Assembly (NCBI GenBank): GCA_963779325.1
Contig: CAVZXS010000007.1
Span: 186,001-250,000, forward strand
Length of the DNA stretch: 64,000 nt
Direction of reading: 5' to 3'
DNA from: CAVZXS01 sp963779325
GTDB taxonomy: Bacteria; Bacteroidota; Bacteroidia; Chitinophagales; Chitinophagaceae
Shown here: piece by piece, positions 33,720-42,688 of the stretch
Layout of the letters: each line of letters starts with the position of its first letter
Position numbering within the stretch: the first letter of the stretch is position 1
Notes under the pieces: generated by a model
Told to the model about the DNA's origin: nothing
The model's database searches: none
The model's input: only the letters and a program-made list of their open reading frames with translations
Made by a program: the position numbers and the translations under genes

Positions 33720-34732
33720 AGCAAAGAAACTGAGTTGTAGATTTTCTCAATAGCTTCCACTGTTTTCAATCCGTCATCGGCGTAGGTAAACGGATGCAGA
33801 TCATCTTTTAAAGCAAGCATCATGTTTTCATACACTTTATCATGGTTGCTCATGCTGCCCTTATAAAAACCGTAATCATTGGCGGCATTGGCTGTGCCCG
33901 TTTGTTGTAATGAAAAACCATCTGTTGCTTCATACTCCAATATATTCATGTATTCGCCGCTTATTTTTACAGTTCCTTTTTCGGCAATCAGGGTTAGGGA
34001 AACTTCCATGTTTTTATTAAATGTATTTACACTCCAGTTCAGCCCGCCTATTACGCCGCTTTCCATTTGCAAAGTAGCCACGCCTGTATCTTCAAACTCG
34101 ATGCTGTTTTTATGCGCTGCGTTTTTCATAACACCCGTTACAGTTTTTACATTGCCCAATAACCAAAGCAGCGCATCTATATAATGACTGAACTGGGTAA
34201 ACAACGTGCCGCCATCCAGCGCTTTGGTTCCCCGCCATGAATTGGCGTAGTATGCCGGCGGCCTGTTCCAAAAACAATTTAATTGAAAGCTGTAAATGGC
34301 GCCCTGTTTATTTTCGTCCAATACTTTTTTTAACGATTGCAGGTAAGGATTATATCTTGTAGATTTTACAACAAATAATTTCCTGTTATTTTTTACCGAT
34401 GCCGCCATCATTTCTTTTGCCGAAGAAGAACTTATGGATAAAGGTTTTTCGCAAAGCACATGGCGGCCTGCCTGTAATGATTTTATGGAATGTTCGGCAT
34501 GCAGGCCATTGGGAGTGCATACAGAAACGATTGAAAGATTCTTTTCTGCTGACAGTAATTCATCAATGCTGTAATAGGCTTTTGCAGCATATTGTTCAGC
34601 CAGTTCATCAGCTTTTTCTCTTACCACATCACATACGGCCGCCAACATACCGTATCTAATCATTTGTTCGGCATGCCGCGCAGCTATTCTTCCGCAACCA
34701 ATTAATGCGAATTGTACCGATGATTCATCCAT
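33716..34732 (-). CDS. Gfo/Idh/MocA-family sugar oxidoreductase
   Basis: The 338-residue protein has an N-terminal NAD(P)-binding Rossmann fold (FALIGCGRIAARHAEQM, about 7-23), the family motif LCEKPLSISSSSAKEM (about 93-108, with the catalytic EKP Lys) and a C-terminal beta-sheet domain (GALYSFQLNCFWNRPPAYY-like region, GTKALDGGTLFTQFSHYIDALLWLLG). This matches oxidases of UDP-N-acetylsugars in O-antigen pathways such as WlbA, but the substrate is not proven. It is the first gene of the three-gene glycan operon. Confidence 0.88.
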   Translation of the reverse strand: MDESSVQFALIGCGRIAARHAEQMIRYGMLAAVCDVVREKADELAEQYAAKAYYSIDELLSAEKNLSIVSVCTPNGLHAEHSIKSLQAGRHVLCEKPLSISSSSAKEMMAASVKNNRKLFVVKSTRYNPYLQSLKKVLDENKQGAIYSFQLNCFWNRPPAYYANSWRGTKALDGGTLFTQFSHYIDALLWLLGNVKTVTGVMKNAAHKNSIEFEDTGVATLQMESGVIGGLNWSVNTFNKNMEVSLTLIAEKGTVKISGEYMNILEYEATDGFSLQQTGTANAANDYGFYKGSMSNHDKVYENMMLALKDDLHPFTYADDGLKTVEAIEKIYNSVSLL

Positions 34733-34890
34733 TATCTTTTATTCTTTTACTTGATAGCTGTGTTTAAATAAAGTCTGCTCCTGTCGTACTCTTAAAGCAG
34801 CTTTCAAATATACAGGTTATTGTACATGCCGATAAAAAAAGCCCTGGCTTTAAAAGCAGGACTTGTATACCATATTATACTAAGATCGTT

Positions 34891-37544
34891 TTATTGCTGT
34901 ATGCCGTCACCTACACCCTGCATGCCTTCTCCTTCTCCTTTCAAATTTTTGCGTTTAAATAAGGACGCGTCAAACTTTCCGAAGCGCCAGTTAAAATTGA
35001 TACGTACTACTTGCGGGTCGCGACGGCGAAAAACATTTTGTTCAAAAGAACTGCTTTCAGAAAAAATATTTGTTCTTCTTGTTCTGAAAATATCGTTCCA
35101 GTTTACAGAAATGGAAGCTGTTTTATTTTTCAGAAACTCATAACGCAATCCCATATCCACAAAATAATTGGGGCGTATAAAACCCTGTGATGCGTTAGTT
35201 TGTCCGAAGCCACCGCCAAAACCGCCGCCACCCCGCCAAAACCACGACCACCACCGCCTCTGCCACCGCCACCCGGCGGCAATACTGTTTTAGATTGATA
35301 TTCGCCGCTCAATTGAAGCGTAAAGTTTTTTGGTAATTTAAATGTATTATTCAGTTTACCAAACCAACTTGCAAACTGATCGGGGTCCGGTTGCTTGGGA
35401 TCGTTGATGGTGATTTTTGAAGTAAATAAATTGATATTCGGCACCATGTCCCACCAGGCGGTCATTTTAATTTTAGCGGTCAGTTCCAATCCGCTTACAT
35501 AACTGTTATCAGCATTAATATACGTATTAATAATCAGGCTGTCACTCGGGCCGCCGTTTGTATTTAATTCTGTAACCTGGTAGCGGGTGATTAAGTCATT
35601 GGTATTTTTAAAATACAGTGAGGCTAATATGTTGTTACTGTTTTTTTCAAACATTTTTTGATAGCTCAATTCGAACGAATTGGTAAACTCGGGTTTTAAA
35701 TCAGGGTTACCCCGGTTTAAATTCAGCACATCGGAATAATCGGTAAAAGGAAACAACTGGAAAAAATTCGGCCGGTTTATCCGTCGCGAATAATTTAACT
35801 GGAGGTCCTGATTTTTTTTCATTTTTTGACTAAGGAAAATACTTGGGAAAAGACTGATAGGAAAATCAATTTTAAAAGTTTGGTTTTTATCAGGCAGCAC
35901 TCCTTCATAGTTTGAACTCTCGGCTCTCAATCCTAATTGATAACCGAAGTCTTTTATTTTATTAGAGTAATTGGCATAAGCGGCATAAACCTGGTCGTTA
36001 CTGTTATATTCTACCGATAGCGGGGCGATATAAGTGGTTTGGCCGGTTACGGGATTTACAAAGAAGAAATTGTTTATACTGTTCACTTCCCTGAAATTAG
36101 CCCTGGCGCCCAATTCAAGTTTTGATTTATCCGTTAAAGGCGTAGAATAATCCGTTTGAATGGTTATATTTTTATTATCGCCGTTGGTAATTTGCTGTTG
36201 CTTGGCAGTGTTCCTGATGGTATAAGAAGGCAAATTAAACGTATCGGTTCGTATGTCGTTGGCATTATTATTTTTACTTGCGTTAAATGTTGCATCCGCC
36301 GTCCACTCACGTCCCGCCTTTGGAAAATTATGTTTGAAACTTAATTGAGATCCCATGTTTCTGAACTCGCCGAGAGTGTTTGAAGTACGCAGAAACGAAG
36401 ATGAGTTTTTAGGATTACTCAGCGTATCAACTAATATATCATTTACAGAAAACGGTTCAAACTTTCCTTTTACAAAGTTTCCGTTAACGGTTAATGTATT
36501 GCGGTTGTCAATAAAAAAATCGGCGCCGAGCCGTATAAAGCGAAAATTACCGATACTGGTATTTTTATCGTTTTGATTAAAATACGTATCAGGATTATCT
36601 GTCATTTGAAGACGGGTGGTATTGCCGGTACTGATTGATTTACGCTGATTGTACATGGCATTACCAAACAGGTTCAGCTTTTGTCCGCGAATATTAAAAT
36701 CGCCGCCGGCGCCAATACGTGCACGGCTGTCTATATTAGCACGAACACTGCCGTTATATCCTACTTTCTTTGCTTTCTTCAACACTACATTTAATATACC
36801 CGCCGTACCGCCCGATGCATCAAATTTGGCGGAGGGGTTCGTAATCAATTCTACACTTTCAATGGCATCCGCCGGTATTTGTTCAAGTGTAAGTGTAGTG
36901 GGCCGGCCATCAATAAAAACCTGCGGTGTATTATTGCGCATGGTTACATTGCCGTCAATATCTACCTGCAGCGACGGAATATTGCGCATGATATCTACCG
37001 CCGTACCGCCCTGCGACACAATATTTTTATCTACGTTAAATATTTTTCTGTCGATACCCAATTGCAAACCGGGTTTGTTGCTTGTTACGGAAACATTTTC
37101 CAAAACCTTTTCATCAATTTCTAATTTAATATTACCAAGGTCCTTATCCAGCGCACCAAGCATGGCACTCATATCGCCGCCGGGTTTCATTTCAAAAGAA
37201 ACCGCGTTTTCATATTGCTTCACACCAATGGCGGACACTCTTAATTTAAATTGCCCCAGCATGGGTATGTTGTCCAGCGAAAACTCTCCGTTGGCTTTTG
37301 TGAGCATGCCATTTATAGTAACTTCTTTTCTTTTGCGGCTTACGGAGTCAAATTTATTTTGAATGAGTTGAACGGAAGCGGCTTCAATAGCTTTGCCCGA
37401 CTTTGCTTCTACTATTTTCCCGTAAAAACGACCGGTCATTTGTCCGCCGCCGGCGCCACCGCCCCTGTTTCCCATGGGGTTTTGGGCAAAAGCGGTTAGT
37501 GTAATAAAAGCGGATAATAGGGACGAAAGGATTGTTTTCTTCAT
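34891..37544 (-). pseudogene. Outer-membrane beta-barrel receptor, frameshifted near the C-terminus
   Basis: The gene encodes about 885 residues in two frames. The first part has a signal peptide (MKKTILSSLLSAFITLTAFAQ), a carboxypeptidase-regulatory-like domain (GKIVEAKSGKAIEAASVQLI), a plug domain (DIMRNIPSLQVDIDGNVTMR, PADAIESVELITNPSAKFDA) and a long TonB-dependent-type barrel ending in a Gly-rich loop. A single base is missing in the C run at 35231-35234 (plus strand). Restoring it rejoins the frame to GGFGQTNASQ and then to the final strands MDMGLRYEFLKNKTASISVNW and WRFGKFDASLFKRK (34891-35160). As it stands the last barrel strands are lost. It may be phase variation, decay or a sequencing error. 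Confidence 0.85.
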
Positions 37545-37730
37545 GTGCCATTTTATTGTTATGCAAAAATCGTGTTTAAAGCTGACAATCCGGTGACAGA
37601 TTGATAGCCGGTAATAAGACAAGAATTAAAGGAAAAAGTTGGGCGGCGTTAACCTAAATTAACGGAGAAGACTGAAGAGCTGGAGAAGTTAAAGGTAAGA
37701 TTGCGAAAATTTTAATCTTTACCGGCATAG

Positions 37731-37949
37731 TTATTTGAGTAAATGGCCGTTACTATACAATGCTTCCCTTTCATTTTGAGAAAGCAACATAGATAGCTGC
37801 AACATCTTTTTCAGTAAAAGAATTGCATTGCGGATATTGCTTTTCCCGGCTCCGTTAATACCATTTAGAGCGATCAAATTATTATGAAGTCCTAAAGATG
37901 TATTTAAACAGGAATGATAAGACTTAATTTCAAAATTTAATAACTTCAT
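37731..37949 (-). pseudogene. Remnant of an AAA/SMC-like ATPase
   Basis: Only the first 72 residues remain: MKLLNFEIKSYHSCLN then the Walker A loop ALNGINGAGKSNIRNAILLLKK. This is the usual N-terminus of AAA-ATPases of the RecF/OLD-like type found in defence and DNA-repair loci. The frame ends at a stop codon and no Walker B, ABC signature or remaining coiled coil follows in any frame nearby. It is a truncated fragment. Confidence 0.7.
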
Positions 37950-38345
37950 ATTTTTAGTTTTACAATCTGTAATCTTTGTCACTTGGTTGCTGCCAACTCA
38001 CCCCTTGGTGTAGGTTCTTTTGTTCCAAACATACCTGTTCTCAATTAGAAAGCGAACAGATGCTTAGTATAAAATAGTTTAACACCTAAATGAATATCGG
38101 ATTGCCTTCCTGTCGTGAGGGGTGGGATATTTCGGCCAATATCCTGAAAAATATTTTACAGAAATATACAGGGGTAAACTTGTTTTCAGAATGAGGGGCA
38201 GTACTAAACGTATACCTTGCCAACAGGTTAAACCAGGATTAATAAAAATGGAAAAAGATAGTGCATGAAGTACCGCTGCCTTTCTAAATAATGGCTGACT
38301 GTTTACACTTCCCGCTGTTGCTGAAATATATTCTATTGCTGATAT
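37950..38345. other. Gap without a gene
   Basis: No frame of more than about 50 codons resembles a protein. The sequence may be degraded DNA of the gene whose start survives at 37731-37949. It borders a candidate structured RNA at 38346-38463. Confidence 0.4.
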
Positions 38346-38463
38346 AGCCCCGATAGAAGCGCAAAGCCCCGAGCTACGTTTTGTTTCAGATATTTAGAAT
38401 TGCTAAAGATGACAGGCAAACAAAACGTGGTAAGGGCTTGGAGCGGATAGCGGGAACGAAAGC
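38346..38463. ncRNA. Candidate structured RNA upstream of fbp
   Basis: The stretch folds as nested stems. The outer pairs are AGC with GCT and CCCG with CGGG. An internal loop (ATAGAAGCGCA opposite GGAGCGGATAG) follows, then AAGCCC (38364-38369) with GGGCTT (38434-38439), and ACGTTTTGTTT (38376-38386) with AAACAAAACGT (38418-38428). The purine-rich loop sides AGAAGCG and GGAGCGGATAGCGGGA look familiar from other Bacteroidota intergenic regions, but I cannot name a family. It lies before the fbp promoter, so it is a separate RNA or the decayed 3' end of an older transcript. Confidence 0.45.
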
Positions 38464-38503
38464 TGAAAAATAGAAGAACCCCGACAGCTCATACATCGTA
38501 TTA

Positions 38504-38532
38504 TTGTCTTAAAAAAAATCCGCTTACTTTTG
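38504..38532 (+). promoter_or_regulatory. fbp promoter (TTG, 18 bp, TACTTTTG)
   Basis: A TTG at 38504-38506 and TACTTTTG at 38525-38532 are spaced by 18 bp, a good match to the Bacteroidota consensus TTG-N17-23-TAnnTTTG. Transcription would start about 15 bp before the fbp ATG. Confidence 0.75.
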
Positions 38533-38554
38533 ACAAAGAACCAAACCAACCTTT

Positions 38555-39565
38555 ATGATTATTAACCGGCGTGTACAAACTTTAGATGAATTTACTATTC
38601 AGCAGTTGCGCAGTATTCCTAATGCTACGGGTGAGCTGTCTAACCTGCTGCGTGATATAGGCCTGGCGGCCAAACGTGTAAATGTGGAAGTAAATAAAGC
38701 GGGTCTGGTAGATATATTGGGCGATACGGGCAGTGTAAATGTGCAGGGCGAGGAAGTAAAAAAATTAGATATCTATGCTAACAACCAATTCCTGGGTGTA
38801 TTGCGCCACGGTATCAGTTGCGCCGGCATGGGCAGCGAGGAGCTGGATGATATTGTAGTGTTTGATGATGGCATCAGTAACAACTCGAAATACGTAGTGC
38901 TTACCGATCCGCTGGATGGCAGCGCTAATATTGATGTGAATGTGTCGATAGGTACCATATTTGGCGTATACAAAAGAGTTACTGAATTGGGCAAGCCCTG
39001 CAATCATTCCGATTTTTTGCAGGCGGGTATAAAGCAAGTGGCGGCCGGTTATATTATTTACGGCAGCAGCACCATGATGGTGTATGCTACCCGTCGCGGT
39101 GTTAATGGTTTTACATTGGATCCATCCATCGGCGAGTTTACATTAAGTACCGCTGATATTAAATGCCCGGATTGGGGTAAAATATATTCGGTGAATCACG
39201 GTAATTATTTTCAGTACGATGAAGGTGTACGAAAATATATAACGGCTTGTCAGCAAAAAACAAAAGAAAACGGCGGCCCGTATACGCAACGCTACATAGG
39301 CAGTATGGTGGCCGATGTGCATCGCAACCTGATTAAAGGCGGACTGTTTATGTACCCGGGTACTGTAGATAAACCCAATGGTAAACTGCGATTGCTGTAC
39401 GAGTGTAACCCTTTTGCTTTTATTGTGGAAGTGGCGGGTGGCCGTGCTACCAATGGTAAAAAAAGAATTTTGGAAATAGAACCTACCGAGCTCCATCAGC
39501 GTACTCCGTTTTTTATAGGCAGCAGTAAAATGATGGATGAGCTGGAGGAGTGTATGGCGGGTTAA
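38555..39565 (+). CDS. fbp: Fructose-1,6-bisphosphatase, class I
   Basis: The 336-residue protein carries the class I signatures: GMGSEELDDIVVFDDG, VLTDPLDGSANIDVNVSIGTIFGVY (metal site DPLDGS about 126-131), YIIYGSSTMMVYATRRGVNGFTLDP, YIGSMVADVHRNLIKGG (substrate region), and LLYECNPFAFIVEVAGGRATNG. It hydrolyses fructose-1,6-bisphosphate to fructose-6-phosphate in gluconeogenesis. It has its own promoter. Its stop codon begins a heptad tract leading to the next gene. Confidence 0.97.
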   Translation: MIINRRVQTLDEFTIQQLRSIPNATGELSNLLRDIGLAAKRVNVEVNKAGLVDILGDTGSVNVQGEEVKKLDIYANNQFLGVLRHGISCAGMGSEELDDIVVFDDGISNNSKYVVLTDPLDGSANIDVNVSIGTIFGVYKRVTELGKPCNHSDFLQAGIKQVAAGYIIYGSSTMMVYATRRGVNGFTLDPSIGEFTLSTADIKCPDWGKIYSVNHGNYFQYDEGVRKYITACQQKTKENGGPYTQRYIGSMVADVHRNLIKGGLFMYPGTVDKPNGKLRLLYECNPFAFIVEVAGGRATNGKKRILEIEPTELHQRTPFFIGSSKMMDELEECMAG

Positions 39566-39666
39566 GTGAAAGTGAAAAGTTGTAAGTTTTAAGTAATAAG
39601 TTAAGAGCAGCTTCTAATTTCTCAAAGCTCAAAGCTCGGGGCTTACAGCTTAAAGATGAGGGTGAG
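39562..39666. repeat. 15 phased heptamers from the fbp stop codon
   Basis: Units in exact 7-bp register run from the fbp stop codon almost to the next start codon. Examples are AAAGTGA, TAAGTTT, TAAGTAA, TTTCTCA, AAGCTCA, AAGCTCG, GGGCTTA and CAGCTTA. There is no hairpin terminator between the two genes. Confidence 0.85.
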
Positions 39667-39676
39667 GTAAATAAAT

Positions 39677-40138
39677 ATGGTAACTATAATTAACTACGAA
39701 AAAAAATATCAGCCTGATTTTAAAAAACTAAATCTTGAATGGCTTGATAAATATAACCTGACCGAGAGTCATGATCTGATGATATTGGATGATCCCGAAG
39801 GAACGGTTATAAACCCGGGCGGTTTTATTTGGCTGGCAAAAGCGGATGATGAAATTGCCGGCACGGCTGCATTGATGAATGAAGGACACGGTGTATATGA
39901 ACTGGCTAAGATGAGCGTAACTGCAAAATACCAAGGCAAAGGCATTGCAAAATTATTAATAGAAAAATGTATAACTAAAGCAAAAGAGATTGGCGCGGCG
40001 AAACTTTTATTATTTTCCAATCATCAATTGCTGGCTGCGCTAAGTATGTACGGGAAATATGGATTTAAGCATGTTGAATTTAAAGATTCGCCGTTTGAAA
40101 CAGCCGATGTAAAAATGGAATTGGATTTTAATTTGTGA
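39677..40138 (+). CDS. GNAT-family N-acetyltransferase
   Basis: The 153-residue protein has the GNAT acetyl-CoA loop YQGKGIAKLLIEKCI (about 93-107), preceded by YELAKMSVTAK, and the C-terminal LSMYGKYGFKHVEFKDSP. It is about 20 percent shorter than ribosomal-protein acetyltransferases and matches small-molecule acetyltransferases. The substrate is unknown. The gene lies in the same direction as fbp and may be read through from it. A MITE follows it. Confidence 0.88.
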   Translation: MVTIINYEKKYQPDFKKLNLEWLDKYNLTESHDLMILDDPEGTVINPGGFIWLAKADDEIAGTAALMNEGHGVYELAKMSVTAKYQGKGIAKLLIEKCITKAKEIGAAKLLLFSNHQLLAALSMYGKYGFKHVEFKDSPFETADVKMELDFNL

Positions 40139-40186
40139 CAGATGCAATATTTTTCTGAACTTAGCTGAACTGTATAAAGATATTTT

Positions 40187-40367
40187 TAAAAATTGGTAGT
40201 GTCTCAGTTTGAAATTTCCATTAAAATGCCATTTGAACCACATAGGCACATAGAAACATAGGGGTTCACATAGTGTTGCATTCATTTAAACCTATGTGTG
40301 TATTTCTAATGTGTACTATGTGGCTATGTGGTTCAAAAATTTCAAACTGAGACACTACCTAAAAATT
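40187..40367. mobile_element. MITE, family 2, with perfect ends and 8-bp target duplication
   Basis: The element (40195-40359, 165 bp) has perfect 23-bp inverted repeats beginning GGTAGTGTCTCAGTTTGAAA. It is flanked by identical octamers TAAAAATT (40187-40194 and 40360-40367). The interior is a further palindrome (TTTGAACCACATAG with its complement) with CATAG/CTATG repeats. It has no coding capacity. The perfect ends indicate a recent insertion. It sits 16 bp from the start codon of the ABC ATPase gene and must have separated it from any earlier leader. Confidence 0.9.
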
Positions 40368-40382
40368 GGCTTTGATATAAAT

Positions 40383-41144
40383 ATGAGCATTATAATTATA
40401 TCGGTAAAAGACTTGGTAAAAAATTACGGAACCTTTCAGGCAGTAAAAGGAATTTCCTTTGATGTACATGAAGGTGAAGTATTTGGACTGCTGGGGCCCA
40501 ACGGTGCCGGCAAATCTACTACGCTGGAAATTATAGAAACACTGCGACAAAAGACAAGCGGTTCTGTAACTGTGAGCGGTATGGACCTTGATAAGCAACC
40601 CGACGATATAAAAAAAGTAATTGGCGTACAATTGCAAACCAGCGGCTATTACCCCGGGCTTTCATTAACGGAACTGATACAATTATTTAACGGCTTGTAT
40701 AATAAGAAGGTGAAACCGCTTGAATTATTGGAGATGGTAAACCTGCAGGATAAAGCAAAAGCGAAATTTAAAGATTTGAGCGGCGGGCAGAAGCAACGTT
40801 TCTCTATCGCTACTACGTTAATTAATGAGCCTAAAATAATTTTTTTGGATGAACCGACTACTGGCCTTGACCCGCAGGCAAGAAGAAACCTTTGGGAATT
40901 GATAAGAACAATACGTGCTAAAGGAACCACGGTAATTATAACCACGCACTATATGGATGAGGCTGAAGTACTTTGCGACAGGGTAGCCATCATCGATTCG
41001 GGAAAAATAATTGCTTTGGCTTCGCCCGATAAATTGATAGATGAATTGGTAGCAGGCGGTTTTGAAAAACCCAAAGAAGTAAAACAAGCTAATTTAGAAG
41101 ATGTATTCATAAATTTGACAGGGCATTCGTTGAGAGAAGAATAA
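40383..41144 (+). CDS. ABC-2 type transporter ATP-binding protein
   Basis: The protein has 253 residues from this ATG. Walker A is LLGPNGAGKSTTLEIIETL (about 41-58), Q-loop VQLQTSGYYPGLSLTELI, signature LSGGQKQRFSIATTLI (about 139), Walker B IIFLDEPTTGLDPQARRNL and H-loop TTHYMDEAE. It looks like the ATPase of a drug or polysaccharide ABC-2 exporter. No permease gene is adjacent; the next gene encodes a DinB-like protein. A longer frame extends upstream into the MITE, but those codons come from the element, so the ATG after it is the start. Confidence 0.9.
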   Translation: MSIIIISVKDLVKNYGTFQAVKGISFDVHEGEVFGLLGPNGAGKSTTLEIIETLRQKTSGSVTVSGMDLDKQPDDIKKVIGVQLQTSGYYPGLSLTELIQLFNGLYNKKVKPLELLEMVNLQDKAKAKFKDLSGGQKQRFSIATTLINEPKIIFLDEPTTGLDPQARRNLWELIRTIRAKGTTVIITTHYMDEAEVLCDRVAIIDSGKIIALASPDKLIDELVAGGFEKPKEVKQANLEDVFINLTGHSLREE

Positions 41145-41294
41145 TTGGATATTTCGAGTTCTTAATAAACTTTACAATATTAGGGTTCTTACCCCTCTCC
41201 CCGTCCGAACGGTTCATCCGGGCGGGCTTTGGAGAGAGTCTTTCCCGATTTATCGGGAGAAAGGGGTGAGGCCGATTTTATAAAACAAAAAATT
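41145..41294. repeat. Decayed palindromic repeat
   Basis: A GC-rich stretch at about 41187-41275 contains nested complementary pieces (ACCCCTCTCC against GGAGAGAG, and CCCGATTTATCGGG). It resembles the CTCC/GGAG debris seen at 25793-25814 and inside the MITE at 875-1024. No gene is present. Confidence 0.45.
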
Positions 41295-41891
41295 ATGTCA
41301 ACAAGATTTTTTTACACTCCCATTGAAGACGCGGGAAATTTAATGGAGCCGCCGGTTGCTCCCGGTTATGCTGCCAGCTACCCCATTGGTGAGTACAAGC
41401 CGCAACCTTTTTCTATTGAACAAAAAATAGAATGGCTGGCCGATATAAAGTTTTTGCCGCTGCAATTGGAGAACGCCGTGCTTAACTTGGATGAAGCGCA
41501 ACTGCATACGCCCTATCGCGATGGCGGATGGACGGTGCATCAGTTGGTACATCATGTGGCCGACAGCCATATGAATGCATATATACGTTTTAAGCTGGCG
41601 CTTACCGAAGATAACCCTACTATAAAAACATACGAGGAAAAATTGTGGGCCGAATTAAACGATGTGCAAAAATTACCGATTAATATCTCTCTTACACTGT
41701 TGCATGCACTGCATACCCGCTGGCACGAGGCTATGAAATTGGTAACGGACGATCAGTGGAATAACCGTACACTTTTTCACCCGGCGCAAAAAAAGACTAT
41801 GCGTTTATGGACATTACTGGGCATGTATGCCTGGCACGGCCGTCATCATGTGGCACACATAACAACCTTGCGTGAAAAAAAGAAGTGGTAA
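41295..41891 (+). CDS. DinB/YfiT-like putative metal-dependent transferase
   Basis: The 198-residue protein has the four-helix DinB fold with the histidine set of the YfiT/BstA group: GGWTVHQLVHHVADSHMNAYIR (about 78-99) and a second set in GMYAWHGRHHVAHITTL (about 177-193). The N-terminal YPIGEYKPQPFSIEQKIEWLADIK is typical of the family. YfiT of Bacillus binds nickel or zinc, and BstA transfers bacillithiol to electrophiles. Bacteroidota make bacillithiol in some lineages, so a detoxification role is plausible but inferred. The start was chosen at the ATG giving MSTRFFYTP. Confidence 0.85.
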   Translation: MSTRFFYTPIEDAGNLMEPPVAPGYAASYPIGEYKPQPFSIEQKIEWLADIKFLPLQLENAVLNLDEAQLHTPYRDGGWTVHQLVHHVADSHMNAYIRFKLALTEDNPTIKTYEEKLWAELNDVQKLPINISLTLLHALHTRWHEAMKLVTDDQWNNRTLFHPAQKKTMRLWTLLGMYAWHGRHHVAHITTLREKKKW

Positions 41892-41921
41892 AATAACCCC
41901 CTTTCCCCCTAAAGGGGATAT

Positions 41922-42497
41922 ATGATGAACAATAAGAAAGATATGAACTGGAAAATTCTCTCTTCTGAATATCTCTTCAACGATGTATGGCTTACAATAA
42001 GAAAGGATAAATGCGAATCGCCGCAGGGAAAAATTATTGATCCCTATTATGTGTATGAATTCTCTGCATGGGTAGCAGCTGTTGCCTTTACAGAAGATAA
42101 TAAAATTGTAATGATACGGCAGTATCGCCATGCACTGGGCGAAACCTGTATTGAACTGCCCGGCGGATGTGTGGATGATACAGATAAGGATTTAGAAGCT
42201 GCTATTGCAAGAGAGTTGCTGGAAGAGACCGGTTATCAATTTTCATCGTATGAAAATTTAGGAAAAATTTCCGCTAACCCTGCCGGCAATAATAATTTAT
42301 TGCATATGTTTTTGGCTACCGGCGGTAAAAAAATAAAAGAACAGGCATTGGATGCTAACGAGGAAATAGAAGTAGAAATTTATTCTGTTGATGAAGTAAG
42401 ACAAATGCTGAAAGAAAATAAAATCATCCAGGCCATGCATGTAAGTTGTATACTTTATGCATTTGAAAAAATGGGAATAACCAGATTGTGGAGGTAA
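41922..42497 (+). CDS. NUDIX hydrolase, ADP-ribose pyrophosphatase-like
   Basis: The 191-residue protein has the Nudix box GGCVDDTDKDLEAAIARELLEETGYQF (near 75-101; GX5EX7REUXEEXGU with a two-residue insertion, which is unusual for the strict motif). It also carries IVMIRQYRHALGETCIELPG before it. It resembles ADP-ribose and nucleoside-diphosphate-sugar pyrophosphatases, which cleave X-linked diphosphates using Mg. The substrate is not fixed by the sequence. It starts 30 bp after the DinB-like gene and is probably co-transcribed with it. Confidence 0.85.
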   Translation: MMNNKKDMNWKILSSEYLFNDVWLTIRKDKCESPQGKIIDPYYVYEFSAWVAAVAFTEDNKIVMIRQYRHALGETCIELPGGCVDDTDKDLEAAIARELLEETGYQFSSYENLGKISANPAGNNNLLHMFLATGGKKIKEQALDANEEIEVEIYSVDEVRQMLKENKIIQAMHVSCILYAFEKMGITRLWR

Positions 42498-42688
42498 TAA
42501 TATATTTATTGCAGCCTCCGCAGAATATATATCACGATACTAAAGATTTAAATTTCGCTGTGGATATTTTGTACAACGGAAATAACGGGAAATACATCTT
42601 TCGATAAATGCAGCTTTCAAAATAATAGAGAGGCTTCCTTACACCCCTTTAGGGCCCGCCCGTGCCGGTACGGACGGGGATGGGGGCG

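Noticed and set aside
36649..37362. A 237-codon frame opposite the receptor gene
   Set aside because: It is the antisense shadow of the receptor, whose frame has clear domains and a signal peptide.
37731..38554. A defence island around the ATPase fragment
   Set aside because: Only a 72-residue remnant exists; no nuclease or partner is visible.
40296..40382. An upstream start for the ABC ATPase
   Set aside because: The added codons come from the MITE, so they are recent and not part of the family.
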